64,000 nucleotides of DNA from Pseudomonas marvdashtae (GTDB lineage Bacteria > Pseudomonadota > Gammaproteobacteria > Pseudomonadales > Pseudomonadaceae): positions 394,501-458,500 of the forward strand of contig NZ_JABWQX020000002.1 in the NCBI RefSeq assembly GCF_014268655.2, given 5' to 3'. This document shows positions 9,200 to 18,049 of the stretch, piece after piece. The notes below the pieces were generated by a model. That model did not search any database. It saw only the letters and a program-made list of their open reading frames with translations, and had not been told where the DNA came from. The number at the start of each line of letters is the position of its first letter. Within the stretch, counting starts at the first letter, position 1. Position numbers and translations under genes: made by a program.

Positions 9200-11095
9200 A
9201 TGACCTCAGCAAACATTTTCTGGCGCCGGGCAAAACTGCCTCTGGCCGTCAGTCTTGCCTCCTCGCTCGCCGGCCCGGCATTCGGCGTCAGCTTCAACAT
9301 CGGTGAAATCGAAGGCCAGTTCGATTCGTCCCTGTCGGTGGGCGCGAGTTGGTCCACGGAAAAGGCCAACAAGAACCTCATCGGCGTCAACAACGGTGGT
9401 CACGGCCTGTCCCAGACCTCCGATGACGGCCACCTGAACTTCAAGCGTGGGGAAACGTTTTCGAAGATCTTCAAGGGCATCCACGATCTGGAACTGAAGT
9501 ACGGCGACACCGGTGTGTTTGTGCGCGGCAAATACTGGTATGACTTTGAGCTGAAGGACGAAAGCCGTCCGTTCAAGGACATCAGCGACAGCAACCGCAA
9601 GGAAGGCGCCAAGTCTTCCGGCGGGCAGATCCTCGATGCGTTCATTTATCACAACTACGCCATTGCCGATCAACCGGGTTCGGTCCGCCTGGGCAAGCAG
9701 GTGGTCAGCTGGGGTGAAAGTACCTTTATCCAGAACGGCATCAACGCCATCAACCCGGTTGACGTGTCCGCCTTCCGTCGTCCAGGCGCCGAGGTCAAGG
9801 AAGGCCTGATCCCGGTCAATATGTTCTACGTGTCCCAGAGCCTGACCGACAACTTGTCGGCTGAAGCTTTCTACCAGTTGGAGTGGGATCAGACCGTTAC
9901 TGATAACTGCGGGACTTTCTTCTCGCAGCCGGATGTTATTTCCGATGGTTGTGACAGTAACCTGCGAGTGCTGAGGAGCGCTTCAGCGATTCCAGCGGCT
10001 GCCATGCCTACGTTGGGTGCGTTCGGTGTGGACGTAGATGGTGAAGGCACTTTGGTTCGTCGTGGCCCCGACCGTGATGCTCGGGACAGCGGCCAGTTTG
10101 GTGTGTCCTTCAAGTACATGTATGAGCCGCTGGATACTGAGTTTGGCGCTTATTTCATGAACTACCACAGCCGTGCGCCAATTTTCAGCGGTCATGGTGC
10201 ACCAGCCAGCGCTTATACCAGCGGACCAGGGTTGGTAGGGTCGCTGATGGCCGCTGGCGTTCCGTTTGCTCAAGCGGTTGCCATGGCTCAAGCCATGGTA
10301 CCGATGGTGGTCGCAGGTAATTCAAACTACTACGTCGAGTATCCTGAAGATATCCGCCTGTATGGCCTGAGTTTCTCGACCACATTGCCCACAGGTACCG
10401 CATGGAGCGGCGAAATCAGCTACCGCCCGAATGCACCGGTCCAGCTCAATACCACCGATATCCTGTTTTCCGGATTAACGCCTTTGAACCCTGATGTTTC
10501 CGTACTGCCAGGACAGGCAGACACGGACCAGCCAGGCTATCGCCGCAAGGAAGTGACACAACTGCAAACCACCTTTACCCACTTCTTCGACCAGGTTATG
10601 GGCGCCGAGCGCCTGACATTGGTGGGCGAGGTCGGCTTCACTCACGTCGGTGGTCTGGAAAGCACTTCCAAGGCGCGTTATGGGCGTGATCCGAGCTATG
10701 GCCCTGGGCCATTGCCGAACGGCCAATGCGAGATATTGAACGGTTCGACCCTGGCGGGCGGAGCGCAGAACAACGCTAGTCGCTATTGCGAAAATGACGG
10801 CTTCACCACGGCAAACTCTTGGGGTTATCGCGGTCGCGCGATCTGGGACTACAACGACGTGTTCGCCGGTGTAAACCTGCGGCCGAACGTGGCTTGGTCC
10901 CATGACGTGAAGGGTTACTCGCCAGGTCCTGGCGCCAACTTCGAAGAAGGTCGCAAGGCTGTGAGCCTGGGTGTTGATGCCGAGTACCAGAACACCTATA
11001 CCGCCAGCCTGGCGTACACCAATTTCTTCGACGGCAAGTACACCACCGTGGACGACCGGGATTTCGTGGCGCTCAGCGTCGGCGTGAACTTCTAA
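9200..11095 (+). CDS. DUF1302 family outer-membrane protein
   Basis: The 631-residue product begins with a signal peptide (MTSANIFWRRAKLPLAVSLASSLAGPAFG) and continues with beta-strand-rich sequence full of alternating aromatic and glycine residues, as in outer-membrane barrels (EGQFDSSLSVGASW, LRLGKQVVSWGES-type segments). It ends in a phenylalanine (SVGVNF), the usual barrel end. I chose the ATG with GGAG nine bases upstream over a GTG 23 codons earlier. In pseudomonads this family is paired with DUF1329 and with acyl-chain or organic-solvent use. It may take up a hydrophobic substrate for the upstream ligase. That role is inference. Confidence 0.85.
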   Translation: MTSANIFWRRAKLPLAVSLASSLAGPAFGVSFNIGEIEGQFDSSLSVGASWSTEKANKNLIGVNNGGHGLSQTSDDGHLNFKRGETFSKIFKGIHDLELKYGDTGVFVRGKYWYDFELKDESRPFKDISDSNRKEGAKSSGGQILDAFIYHNYAIADQPGSVRLGKQVVSWGESTFIQNGINAINPVDVSAFRRPGAEVKEGLIPVNMFYVSQSLTDNLSAEAFYQLEWDQTVTDNCGTFFSQPDVISDGCDSNLRVLRSASAIPAAAMPTLGAFGVDVDGEGTLVRRGPDRDARDSGQFGVSFKYMYEPLDTEFGAYFMNYHSRAPIFSGHGAPASAYTSGPGLVGSLMAAGVPFAQAVAMAQAMVPMVVAGNSNYYVEYPEDIRLYGLSFSTTLPTGTAWSGEISYRPNAPVQLNTTDILFSGLTPLNPDVSVLPGQADTDQPGYRRKEVTQLQTTFTHFFDQVMGAERLTLVGEVGFTHVGGLESTSKARYGRDPSYGPGPLPNGQCEILNGSTLAGGAQNNASRYCENDGFTTANSWGYRGRAIWDYNDVFAGVNLRPNVAWSHDVKGYSPGPGANFEEGRKAVSLGVDAEYQNTYTASLAYTNFFDGKYTTVDDRDFVALSVGVNF

Positions 11096-11119
11096 GCACC
11101 GTATTTCAGGACGAACACT

Positions 11120-12484
11120 ATGAAAATAACAAAAAATCTGTTGCAAGTCGGTGCGCTGGGGTTATCCCTGCTGGCGACCAGTGTCATGGCCGCCGTGCCT
11201 GCCGCCGAGGCCGACAAGCTGGGCAAGAGCCTGACGCCAATGGGCGCCGAGATGGCTGGCAATGCCGATGGGTCGATTTCCGCCTGGAAACCCATGGCCA
11301 AGAACGCTGGCAGCGTCGACGGCAAGGGCTTCCTCGCCGACCCGTACGCCAGTGAGAAACCTGTGTTCACCATCACGTCGCAGAACGTCGACCAGTACAA
11401 GGCCAAGCTCGCCCCAGGCCAGTACGCGATGTTCAAGCGCTACCCGGAAACCTTCAAGATGCCGGTCTACCCGACCCATCGCGGCGCCACCGTGCCGGAT
11501 GAAGTCTTGGCCTCCATCAAGAAAAATGCCGTGAACACCAAGCTGGTGGGCGCTGGCAACGGCCTGGAGAATTTCGAGACGGCCGTGCCGTTCCCGATTC
11601 CCCAGAGCGGGCTGGAAGTGATCTGGAACCACATCACCCGCTATCGCGGCGGCAGCGTGACCCGCCTGGTGACCCAGGCCACGCCGCAGCCCAACGGTTC
11701 GTACAACCTGGTGTACTTCCAGGACCAGTTCGTGTTCCGCGACAAGATCAAGGGCTTCGATCCGGCCAACCCGGGCAACGTGCTGTTCTACTTCAAGCAA
11801 CAAGTGACCGCACCGGCGCGCCTGGCCGGTACCGTGCTGCTGGTGCACGAGACCCTCGACCAGGTGAAGGAGCCGCGCAAGGCCTGGATCTACAACGCCG
11901 GCCAGCGTCGCGTGCGCCAGGCGCCGCAAGTCGCCTACGACGGCCCGGGTACCGCCGCCGATGGCCTGCGTACATCCGACAACCTGGACATGTACAACGG
12001 CGCGCCGGACCGTTACGACTGGAAGCTCGAAGGCAAGAAAGAACTCTACATTGCCGCCAACAGCCACAAGATCGATTCGCCGCAGCTCAAGTACGCCGAC
12101 ATTCTCAAGGCCGGCCACATCAACCAGGACCTGGCGCGCTATGAACTGCGTCGCGTCTGGCACGTGACCGCGACCCTGAAGGAAGGCCAGCGTCACATCT
12201 ACGCCAAGCGCGACTTCTACATCGACGAAGACACCTGGCAAGCCGCGGTCATCGATCACTACGACGGTCGTGGCCAACTGTGGCGCGTCGCCGAGGCCCA
12301 TGCCGAGAACTACTACGACAAGCAAGTGCCGTGGTACGCCCTGGAAACCCTCTACGACTTGCAGTCCGGACGCTACCTGGCCCTGGGCATGAAGAACGAA
12401 GAGAAATCGGCCTACGACTTCGGCTTCACCGCGTCCACCAGCGACTTCACCCCGGCGGCACTGCGTCAGGAAGGCGTTCGCTAA
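11120..12484 (+). CDS. DUF1329 family secreted protein
   Basis: This 454-residue protein has a clear signal peptide (MKITKNLLQVGALGLSLLATSVMA) and is therefore periplasmic or outer-membrane associated. The DUF1329 hallmarks are present: the N-terminal AAEADKLGKSLTPMGAEMAGNADGS, and later a conserved WIYNAGQRRVRQAPQVAYD segment and KELYIAANS. It lies 24 bases after the DUF1302 gene on the same strand, so the two form an operon, as they do in other pseudomonads. The fold resembles lipid-binding outer-membrane lipoprotein sorting factors in my recollection. No catalytic residues are apparent and the function is not established. Confidence 0.85.
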   Translation: MKITKNLLQVGALGLSLLATSVMAAVPAAEADKLGKSLTPMGAEMAGNADGSISAWKPMAKNAGSVDGKGFLADPYASEKPVFTITSQNVDQYKAKLAPGQYAMFKRYPETFKMPVYPTHRGATVPDEVLASIKKNAVNTKLVGAGNGLENFETAVPFPIPQSGLEVIWNHITRYRGGSVTRLVTQATPQPNGSYNLVYFQDQFVFRDKIKGFDPANPGNVLFYFKQQVTAPARLAGTVLLVHETLDQVKEPRKAWIYNAGQRRVRQAPQVAYDGPGTAADGLRTSDNLDMYNGAPDRYDWKLEGKKELYIAANSHKIDSPQLKYADILKAGHINQDLARYELRRVWHVTATLKEGQRHIYAKRDFYIDEDTWQAAVIDHYDGRGQLWRVAEAHAENYYDKQVPWYALETLYDLQSGRYLALGMKNEEKSAYDFGFTASTSDFTPAALRQEGVR

Positions 12485-12515
12485 ACCGCTTTCCCCGAGG
12501 CCGCATCCTCAAGAA

Positions 12516-12548
12516 AACGCCCCGACTGGTTCGGGGCGTTTTTTTTTT
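12516..12548 (+). terminator. Rho-independent terminator of the DUF1302-DUF1329 operon
   Basis: AACGCCCCGA (12516-12525) pairs with TCGGGGCGTT (12531-12540) around a CTGGT loop and is followed by eight further T residues. It lies 31 bases after the DUF1329 stop. This is a textbook intrinsic terminator. Confidence 0.93.
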
Positions 12549-12684
12549 GGGCAACCCCAACAGAAATTGGCCACTTGTAGCCTTTTTGTAGTCATTTGTA
12601 GCACTCCCTTCAATACCTCTCCGTTTACGGCTAGTCTGCGGACATCTGCAACGCCGCCATCCGCATTTCAAACAAGAGCCGGCC

Positions 12685-15420
12685 ATGACTGATTTGTCTT
12701 CACCCCCGGATTCTTCCCGTGCAGCCATCGCGGTACAGGAAGGGCGTTTTTACCGCCCACCTCTGCCCGACGGGCATGTCGTGCGGCCGCGGTTGTGCGA
12801 GCGTCTGAGCGCTGGGCTGGGGGGGCGGTTGCTGCTGGTGAGCGCGCCGGCGGGGTTCGGTAAAAGTTCGCTGGCGGTGGAGTTCTGCCAGGGGTTGCCG
12901 GCCCATTGGCGAAGCCTGTGGTTGGGGCTCAGTGCCAGGGACAACGATCCGGGGCGTTTCCTGGAGCGGCTGCTCGAAGGGCTCCAGGCGTTTTACCCCC
13001 AGTTGGGTGGCCGCGCTTTGGGCTTGCTGAAAATGCGTCAGCGCCACCAACCCTTCGCGTTCGAAGAATGGCTCGACGGCCTGCTGGATGAGCTGTCCGC
13101 GCATTTATCAGCAAGCGCGCCCTTGCTGCTGGTGCTCGACGATTACCACTTGGCGCAGAGCCCGGTGCTGGATCGCTGCCTGCAATTTTTCCTCAATCAC
13201 CTGCCCGAGGGGTTGCTGGTGCTGGTCACCAGCCGTCAGCGACCGGACTGGCACCTGGCACGCCTGCGGCTGTCGCGGCAGTTACTCGAACTCAACGAGC
13301 AGGACCTGCGCCTGACCCACGACGAAGCGCTGACCTTGCTCCAGCATCACAGCAGCGCGTTGCGTGGCGAAGCCTTGGAAAGCCTGATCCAGCGCAGCGA
13401 AGGCTGGGTCGCCGGGCTGCGCTTCTGGTTGCTGGCCGCTTCCGAAGCCGGCAGCGAAGGGCGACTGCCCCAAGCGTTGCACGGCGGTGAAGGGCTGATC
13501 CGCGATTATCTGCTGGAAGAAGTCATCGACTGCCTGCCCGCCGAGGTGCAGGCGTTTCTCTACGACATTGCCCCCCAGGATCGCTTTTGCAGCGAACTGT
13601 GCGATGCGGTGCGCGACGCCCATGACAGTCACGAAATCCTCAAATTCCTCGCCGCCCACCAAGTATTCCTGGTGCCGCTGGACGAACATGGGCATTGGTA
13701 TCGCTTCCATCATCTGTTTTCCGACCTGCTGCGCAGTCGCCCGAGCGCGCCGGCCATGGTGCCGGCCGGGACCCTGCATTTGCGTGCCTGCCGCTGGTTC
13801 AACGCCCAGGGCCTGATCGACGAAGCCGTGGAGCAGGCCCTGCGCGCCGGGCATCTGGACGTGGCGGCGAACCTGGTACAAAACCTCTCGGAGGAACAAC
13901 TGCTGGCCGAGCAGAACGTCGGCATGTTACTGCGCTGGAAAATGGACTTGCCCGACAGCCTGCTCATCAGCACCCCACGGCTGATCGTGCTGTACAGCTG
14001 GGCGCTGGGGCTGGCCTGCCAACTGGATGCCGCCGAAGAATTGGCCGCCCATTTGAGCCGCTTCCTGCCGGCGCCGTCAGCCACCGCGCATAAATCCATG
14101 CTCGCCCAATGGCTGGCGCTGAGCGGCATTGTTGCCCGCGGTCGTGGTGATCGTGAGGCCACGCTGCGTTATTGCACCGAGGCGCTGGAAAGCCTGCCGC
14201 AAAAACGCTACGGCCAGCGCCTGATGTGCTTGTCCACCCTGTCGAACCTGGCGATTGCCGACGGGGACCTTTGGCGCGCCCGGGCGTTGAACCGCGAGTC
14301 CCTGGAGTTGGCGCAGCGGGTTGGCAACCCACTTTTCGAGGCCCTGGCCCATTACGATCGCGCCCGGGTCTTGCAGGCGCGAGGGGAGATCCTGCGGGCA
14401 CTCGAAGAGGTCAAGCAAGGGCTGCAACGCTTGCACCCACTGTCACCCCAACGGCTATACGCGGTGCGGGCACGGTTGGTTTTGTATGAGGGGTTTTTGC
14501 TGACGCTGCGCATGCAGAACCAGGCCGGGTTGGCGCGGTTGCAGGCGGGGCTGACCGAAGCCCGGGCCTGCCGCGATATCAGCGTGTTGATCGGCCACTG
14601 TGTGATCGCCCGTGTCGAAGGCCAGGGCGGCGAGTTCGCCCGGGCCTTTGCCGAACTGGCCGAAGCCGAGCGCTTGATGCATATCTGGGACGTTCCGCCG
14701 GTTTATTACCTGGCGATGATTACGTTGGTCAAATGCGAGCTCTGGCTGGCCCAGGGCCGCACCGAACTGGCCGAAGCCTGGCTGGTGCGGCTGGGGCAGA
14801 CCTACACGGGCGAAGGCGCCGCCGCCCCGCCGGAATTCCATCCACAACTGCCGCTGCATGTCGAACTGCAACAGGCGTTGCTCGAGTCGATCCGCGGCCA
14901 ACCGATGCAGGCCGAAGGACGGCTCAATGCGTTGCTCGAACATTCGCAGCAGACCGGGCGGCAGATGCTCAGCGTGATGGTGCTCAACCAGAAAGTCGCC
15001 TTGCTGTTGAGCGCGGGGCGCGAGCCGGAAGCTCGCGTGGCCTTGGCCCAGGCGTTCGATGCCGCTGTTGGCGGCGCGCTGCAGCCCTTCGAGTGGCTGC
15101 TGCAAAAACATCACGAATGGTTGCGCGAGCAACTGCTCCAGGCGCCGCCCAGTGGCCTGCGCGAGCACTTGCTCGAGCGCTTGCCGACGGCGGCGCTGCA
15201 ACCGACTGAGTCCTGCGCGCACGTCGAAGCTCTCAGCAGCCGGGAGCGGGCAGTGCTGCAACTGATTGCCCAAGGATGTTCGAATCAGGAAATCAGTGAG
15301 CAATTGTTCATTTCGCTGCACACCGTGAAAACCCACGCCAGCCATATCAACAGTAAACTGGGCGTGGAACGCCGTACCCAGGCCGTGGCGCGAGCGAAGG
15401 CGTTGGGGTTGCTGGGCTGA
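12685..15420 (+). CDS. MalT-like LuxR-family transcriptional regulator (LAL type)
   Basis: This 911-residue regulator has an N-terminal STAND-type ATPase with Walker A (VSAPAGFGKSSLAVEF, residues about 52-67) and Walker B (LLLVLDDYHLA, about 148). A long helical-repeat region follows, and the C-terminal LuxR helix-turn-helix (LSSRERAVLQLIAQGCSNQEI, then LFISLHTVKTHASHINSKLG) starts near residue 848. Such proteins are ATP-dependent activators that sense an inducer through the repeat region. It follows the ligase/DUF1302/DUF1329 genes after a terminator and probably activates them, by analogy with the same gene order in other pseudomonads. Inducer unknown. Confidence 0.88.
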   Translation: MTDLSSPPDSSRAAIAVQEGRFYRPPLPDGHVVRPRLCERLSAGLGGRLLLVSAPAGFGKSSLAVEFCQGLPAHWRSLWLGLSARDNDPGRFLERLLEGLQAFYPQLGGRALGLLKMRQRHQPFAFEEWLDGLLDELSAHLSASAPLLLVLDDYHLAQSPVLDRCLQFFLNHLPEGLLVLVTSRQRPDWHLARLRLSRQLLELNEQDLRLTHDEALTLLQHHSSALRGEALESLIQRSEGWVAGLRFWLLAASEAGSEGRLPQALHGGEGLIRDYLLEEVIDCLPAEVQAFLYDIAPQDRFCSELCDAVRDAHDSHEILKFLAAHQVFLVPLDEHGHWYRFHHLFSDLLRSRPSAPAMVPAGTLHLRACRWFNAQGLIDEAVEQALRAGHLDVAANLVQNLSEEQLLAEQNVGMLLRWKMDLPDSLLISTPRLIVLYSWALGLACQLDAAEELAAHLSRFLPAPSATAHKSMLAQWLALSGIVARGRGDREATLRYCTEALESLPQKRYGQRLMCLSTLSNLAIADGDLWRARALNRESLELAQRVGNPLFEALAHYDRARVLQARGEILRALEEVKQGLQRLHPLSPQRLYAVRARLVLYEGFLLTLRMQNQAGLARLQAGLTEARACRDISVLIGHCVIARVEGQGGEFARAFAELAEAERLMHIWDVPPVYYLAMITLVKCELWLAQGRTELAEAWLVRLGQTYTGEGAAAPPEFHPQLPLHVELQQALLESIRGQPMQAEGRLNALLEHSQQTGRQMLSVMVLNQKVALLLSAGREPEARVALAQAFDAAVGGALQPFEWLLQKHHEWLREQLLQAPPSGLREHLLERLPTAALQPTESCAHVEALSSRERAVLQLIAQGCSNQEISEQLFISLHTVKTHASHINSKLGVERRTQAVARAKALGLLG

Positions 15421-15480
15421 GCAAGATTTTTTGCTCAGTGAGCAAACTAGCCATTGAGTGTGAACCCGGGAAATAGTCGA

Positions 15481-15981
15481 ATGTTGCCCCTCTACAAAAC
15501 CATCCCATCTCCTGTCGGCGAACTGATCCTCGTGGCCCGAGGCACGAAGCTGGCCGCTATCCTGTGGGAAAACGAACGGCTCAACCGAGTGCGCCTCGGG
15601 CCATTGGAGCAAGACAACGCTCACCCGACCCTCAAGGAAACCGAGCGCCAGCTGCTTGAATACTTCACGGGTCAGCGGCGTGGTTTTGAATTGGATCTGG
15701 ATTTCGCCGGTACCGATTTCCAGGTGCGGGTCTGGCAGGCATTGCTGACCATTCCGTTCGGCGAAACCCGCAGTTATCGCGACATCGCCATCCAGATCGG
15801 CCAACCGACCGCAACCCGCGCGGTCGGCGCTGCCAATGGACGCAACCCGATCTCGATCATCGCTCCCTGCCACCGCGTCATCGGCACCTCCGGCAGCCTC
15901 ACCGGTTTCGCCGGCGGCCTCGCGGCGAAGCAGTTCCTGCTGAGCCTCGAAGGCCAGCAGAGCCTGCAACTGGCGTTCTGA
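15481..15981 (+). CDS. ogt: Methylated-DNA--[protein]-cysteine S-methyltransferase
   Basis: This 166-residue DNA repair protein carries the active-site motif IAPCHRVIG, in which cysteine accepts the methyl group from O6-methylguanine or O4-methylthymine. The DNA-binding helix region TRAVGAANGRNPISI precedes it. Length fits Ogt rather than the regulator Ada. An in-frame TTG exists 9 codons upstream, but the ATG giving MLPLYKTIPSPVGEL is preferred since Ogt proteins normally start just before the PSPVGEL strand. It is a single suicide-acting protein with no partner genes. It ends 27 bases before the convergent PhoD-like gene. Confidence 0.9.
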   Translation: MLPLYKTIPSPVGELILVARGTKLAAILWENERLNRVRLGPLEQDNAHPTLKETERQLLEYFTGQRRGFELDLDFAGTDFQVRVWQALLTIPFGETRSYRDIAIQIGQPTATRAVGAANGRNPISIIAPCHRVIGTSGSLTGFAGGLAAKQFLLSLEGQQSLQLAF

Positions 15982-16008
15982 ACCCCGTGCCCGGTTCCGA
16001 GTGGTCGC

Positions 16009-17916
16009 TCAGGTTGGGGGTAACTTGGGCGCCAGCATGCGGGTTGGCGGCTTGCCGTTGGCGTTGTGCTGGACGATGTCCGTCGGCTGTCCCTGTTCGT
16101 TGAAAAATACCTGGCCGATCCCCGCCGAATTCCACAACCGCTCCCCAGCCTCGGCGTGCTCGGGGGTGTGAGGCACGATGCGCATGCTGCGACGCTTGGT
16201 GAACCAGTTCAGCGGCGAGCGTGGGGAATAGAGCCAACGGTTCAAGCGATCGAACCATTCCAGCAGCGCCGGCGGGAATTCATTCTTGATGCCGCTGCTG
16301 GTGATTTGCCAGATGCGCGGGCCGCCCTTGCGATGTGGGATAAGTACCTCGTAGACGAAGGAGTAGTGGACGTCGCCGGACAGCACCACGTAGCTGCCAG
16401 GCGTGCGCGAGTGGCGGAAAATATTCAGAATCACCTGGGCCGCGCCACGGTGGGCCATCCAGTTTTCCGCATCCACCAGCAGCGGGAATCCGCACCAGCT
16501 GAACACCCGCTGTACCGACTCGATCAGCTTGACGCCAAAGATTGGTGCCGGCGACACGATGATCGCCGAGGGATGATCCAGTAATTCCTGTTGCAGTTCG
16601 CTCAGGGCTTCCCAGTCCAGCAGGCCTGACGGTTGCTTGAGGTTGTTCTCGCTGCGCCAGCGCCGGGTGCGAGTGTCGAGCACGACCAGCGCCGGAGAGC
16701 TTGGCAACACGTAATGCCAGCGTTGGAAACTGAGCAGCGTGTCGATCAACCGGTCCTGGGGCTCGCTGTCGAGGTAGCGGTCGTTGGCGGTGCCGCACAA
16801 GGCCACGGTTTGTTCGACCACCTCGCCAAACGCGTCCGGGTTGTTGCCCCAGCCCTGGCAGAGCATGTAGGCGATCAGCGCGTTACCGATGATGCGCTTG
16901 GAGAACGGATGGCCGTAGGCCGTTTCCTCCCATTGCGCGGAGAGATTCCAGTCATCGGTGATGTCGTGGTCGTCGAAAATCATCAGGCAGGACAAATGCG
17001 CAAACACCCTGGCGACGCCGTCCAGCCCGGTTTTGAAGGCCTCGATGCGTTGCTGTTCCAAGTCGTAGCGCTGGCGCCGTTCGACGGTCAGTTCCGGCGG
17101 TTGCGGATCGATCAGTGTCCACGGCACCGGCGACCAGACCAGCAGGTACATCGCCATGACTTCGGCGAAGGTCACCAGGTGGTTGTCGGCGCTGCTGCTG
17201 GTGAAAATCGGCTTGCGTGCGCCGCCGAAAAATCGCTCGCGCAGGGTTTCGTTGCTCTCGAGCGCCGGTAGCAGATCCGCGCGATGGTAATAGCTGGCCG
17301 GATGTTGGTAGAGCTTGGCGCTGTCTTCCACCACCGCCCCTTCAAGGCATTCCTCGAACAACCCCAGGCGCTCGATCAAGGCATGAATCGCCCGCAACAT
17401 CGGCCCGGCGACGTCGTCGGCGTACACTTGGTCGCCGCTCATCATCAGCAACGCTGGGCGTTGTTCGGGAGACTGGGCCAACAAGCGATCGACACACAGC
17501 AATCCGTCATTGGCCGGGTAATGGGGTTTGCGGCAGGAGCCGTGGACCAGTTGCTCGATGCGCGAGTGCAGTACGAAACTCGGACGTTGCGCGCCGTCAT
17601 ACAACAGATGCGGCGCCCATTCGGCGATAGGAGCACTGTCGACCAGCAGGTCGTATTCGATCGCCACATCCAAGGGCAGGGCGGCGTCGAGTCGCACGTC
17701 GATCAGGTGCACGAACGCCTGGCGCCCCACCGGCACGATTGTGCAATGCGTGGCATCCAGCGCGATGTCGCCCAGCTCATCCAGGCGCAAGGTCAATGTC
17801 AACGGTCGCGACCCCACCAGCCACATCACCAGCCGCGTGGCTTCCAGTCGCCGCAACAGCGGACCGACGAGGACGGGGGGCAGGGAGTTGGTTGTGTCGG
17901 AAGGGGACGGCAACAT
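16009..17916 (-). CDS. PhoD-like metallophosphatase (alkaline phosphatase D family)
   Basis: The 635-residue protein contains metallophosphatase motifs in order: MMSGDQVYADDVAGPML (about residue 158), MIFDDHDITDDWNLS (about 313) and YVVLSGDVHYSFVYEV (about 526). These are the metal-binding blocks of the PhoD family. The N-terminal 120 residues form a fibronectin-like beta region. I see no Tat or Sec signal peptide (MLPSPSDTTNSLPP), so this member looks cytoplasmic, unlike secreted PhoD. Substrate, phosphodiester or monoester, is not determined. It is transcribed alone with a REP element upstream. Confidence 0.82.
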   Translation of the reverse strand: MLPSPSDTTNSLPPVLVGPLLRRLEATRLVMWLVGSRPLTLTLRLDELGDIALDATHCTIVPVGRQAFVHLIDVRLDAALPLDVAIEYDLLVDSAPIAEWAPHLLYDGAQRPSFVLHSRIEQLVHGSCRKPHYPANDGLLCVDRLLAQSPEQRPALLMMSGDQVYADDVAGPMLRAIHALIERLGLFEECLEGAVVEDSAKLYQHPASYYHRADLLPALESNETLRERFFGGARKPIFTSSSADNHLVTFAEVMAMYLLVWSPVPWTLIDPQPPELTVERRQRYDLEQQRIEAFKTGLDGVARVFAHLSCLMIFDDHDITDDWNLSAQWEETAYGHPFSKRIIGNALIAYMLCQGWGNNPDAFGEVVEQTVALCGTANDRYLDSEPQDRLIDTLLSFQRWHYVLPSSPALVVLDTRTRRWRSENNLKQPSGLLDWEALSELQQELLDHPSAIIVSPAPIFGVKLIESVQRVFSWCGFPLLVDAENWMAHRGAAQVILNIFRHSRTPGSYVVLSGDVHYSFVYEVLIPHRKGGPRIWQITSSGIKNEFPPALLEWFDRLNRWLYSPRSPLNWFTKRRSMRIVPHTPEHAEAGERLWNSAGIGQVFFNEQGQPTDIVQHNANGKPPTRMLAPKLPPT

Positions 17917-18003
17917 GCGTGGGAAAAGCTCTGCTTCAGAATGAGGCAGGGATCATAACGCAATGTGCTGAGTTGCTGGAGAAGCCAGGTCCAGGCCTGA
18001 TGA

Positions 18004-18031
18004 TGTGGCGAGGGAGCAAGCTCCCTCGCCA
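18004..18031. repeat. REP-type palindrome
   Basis: TGTGGCGAGGGAGC and GCTCCCTCGCCA form a near-perfect palindrome around AA. It belongs to the same family as the copies at 1731, 47541 and 58097. It lies between the PhoD-like gene's 5' end and the end of dctM. Confidence 0.78.
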
Positions 18032-18049
18032 TGGTTCAGCTCGGGATAA

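Noticed and set aside
14455..15969. 504-codon minus-strand frame across the MalT-like gene end and ogt
   Set aside because: It spans two unrelated plus-strand genes with strong motifs and is itself without features.
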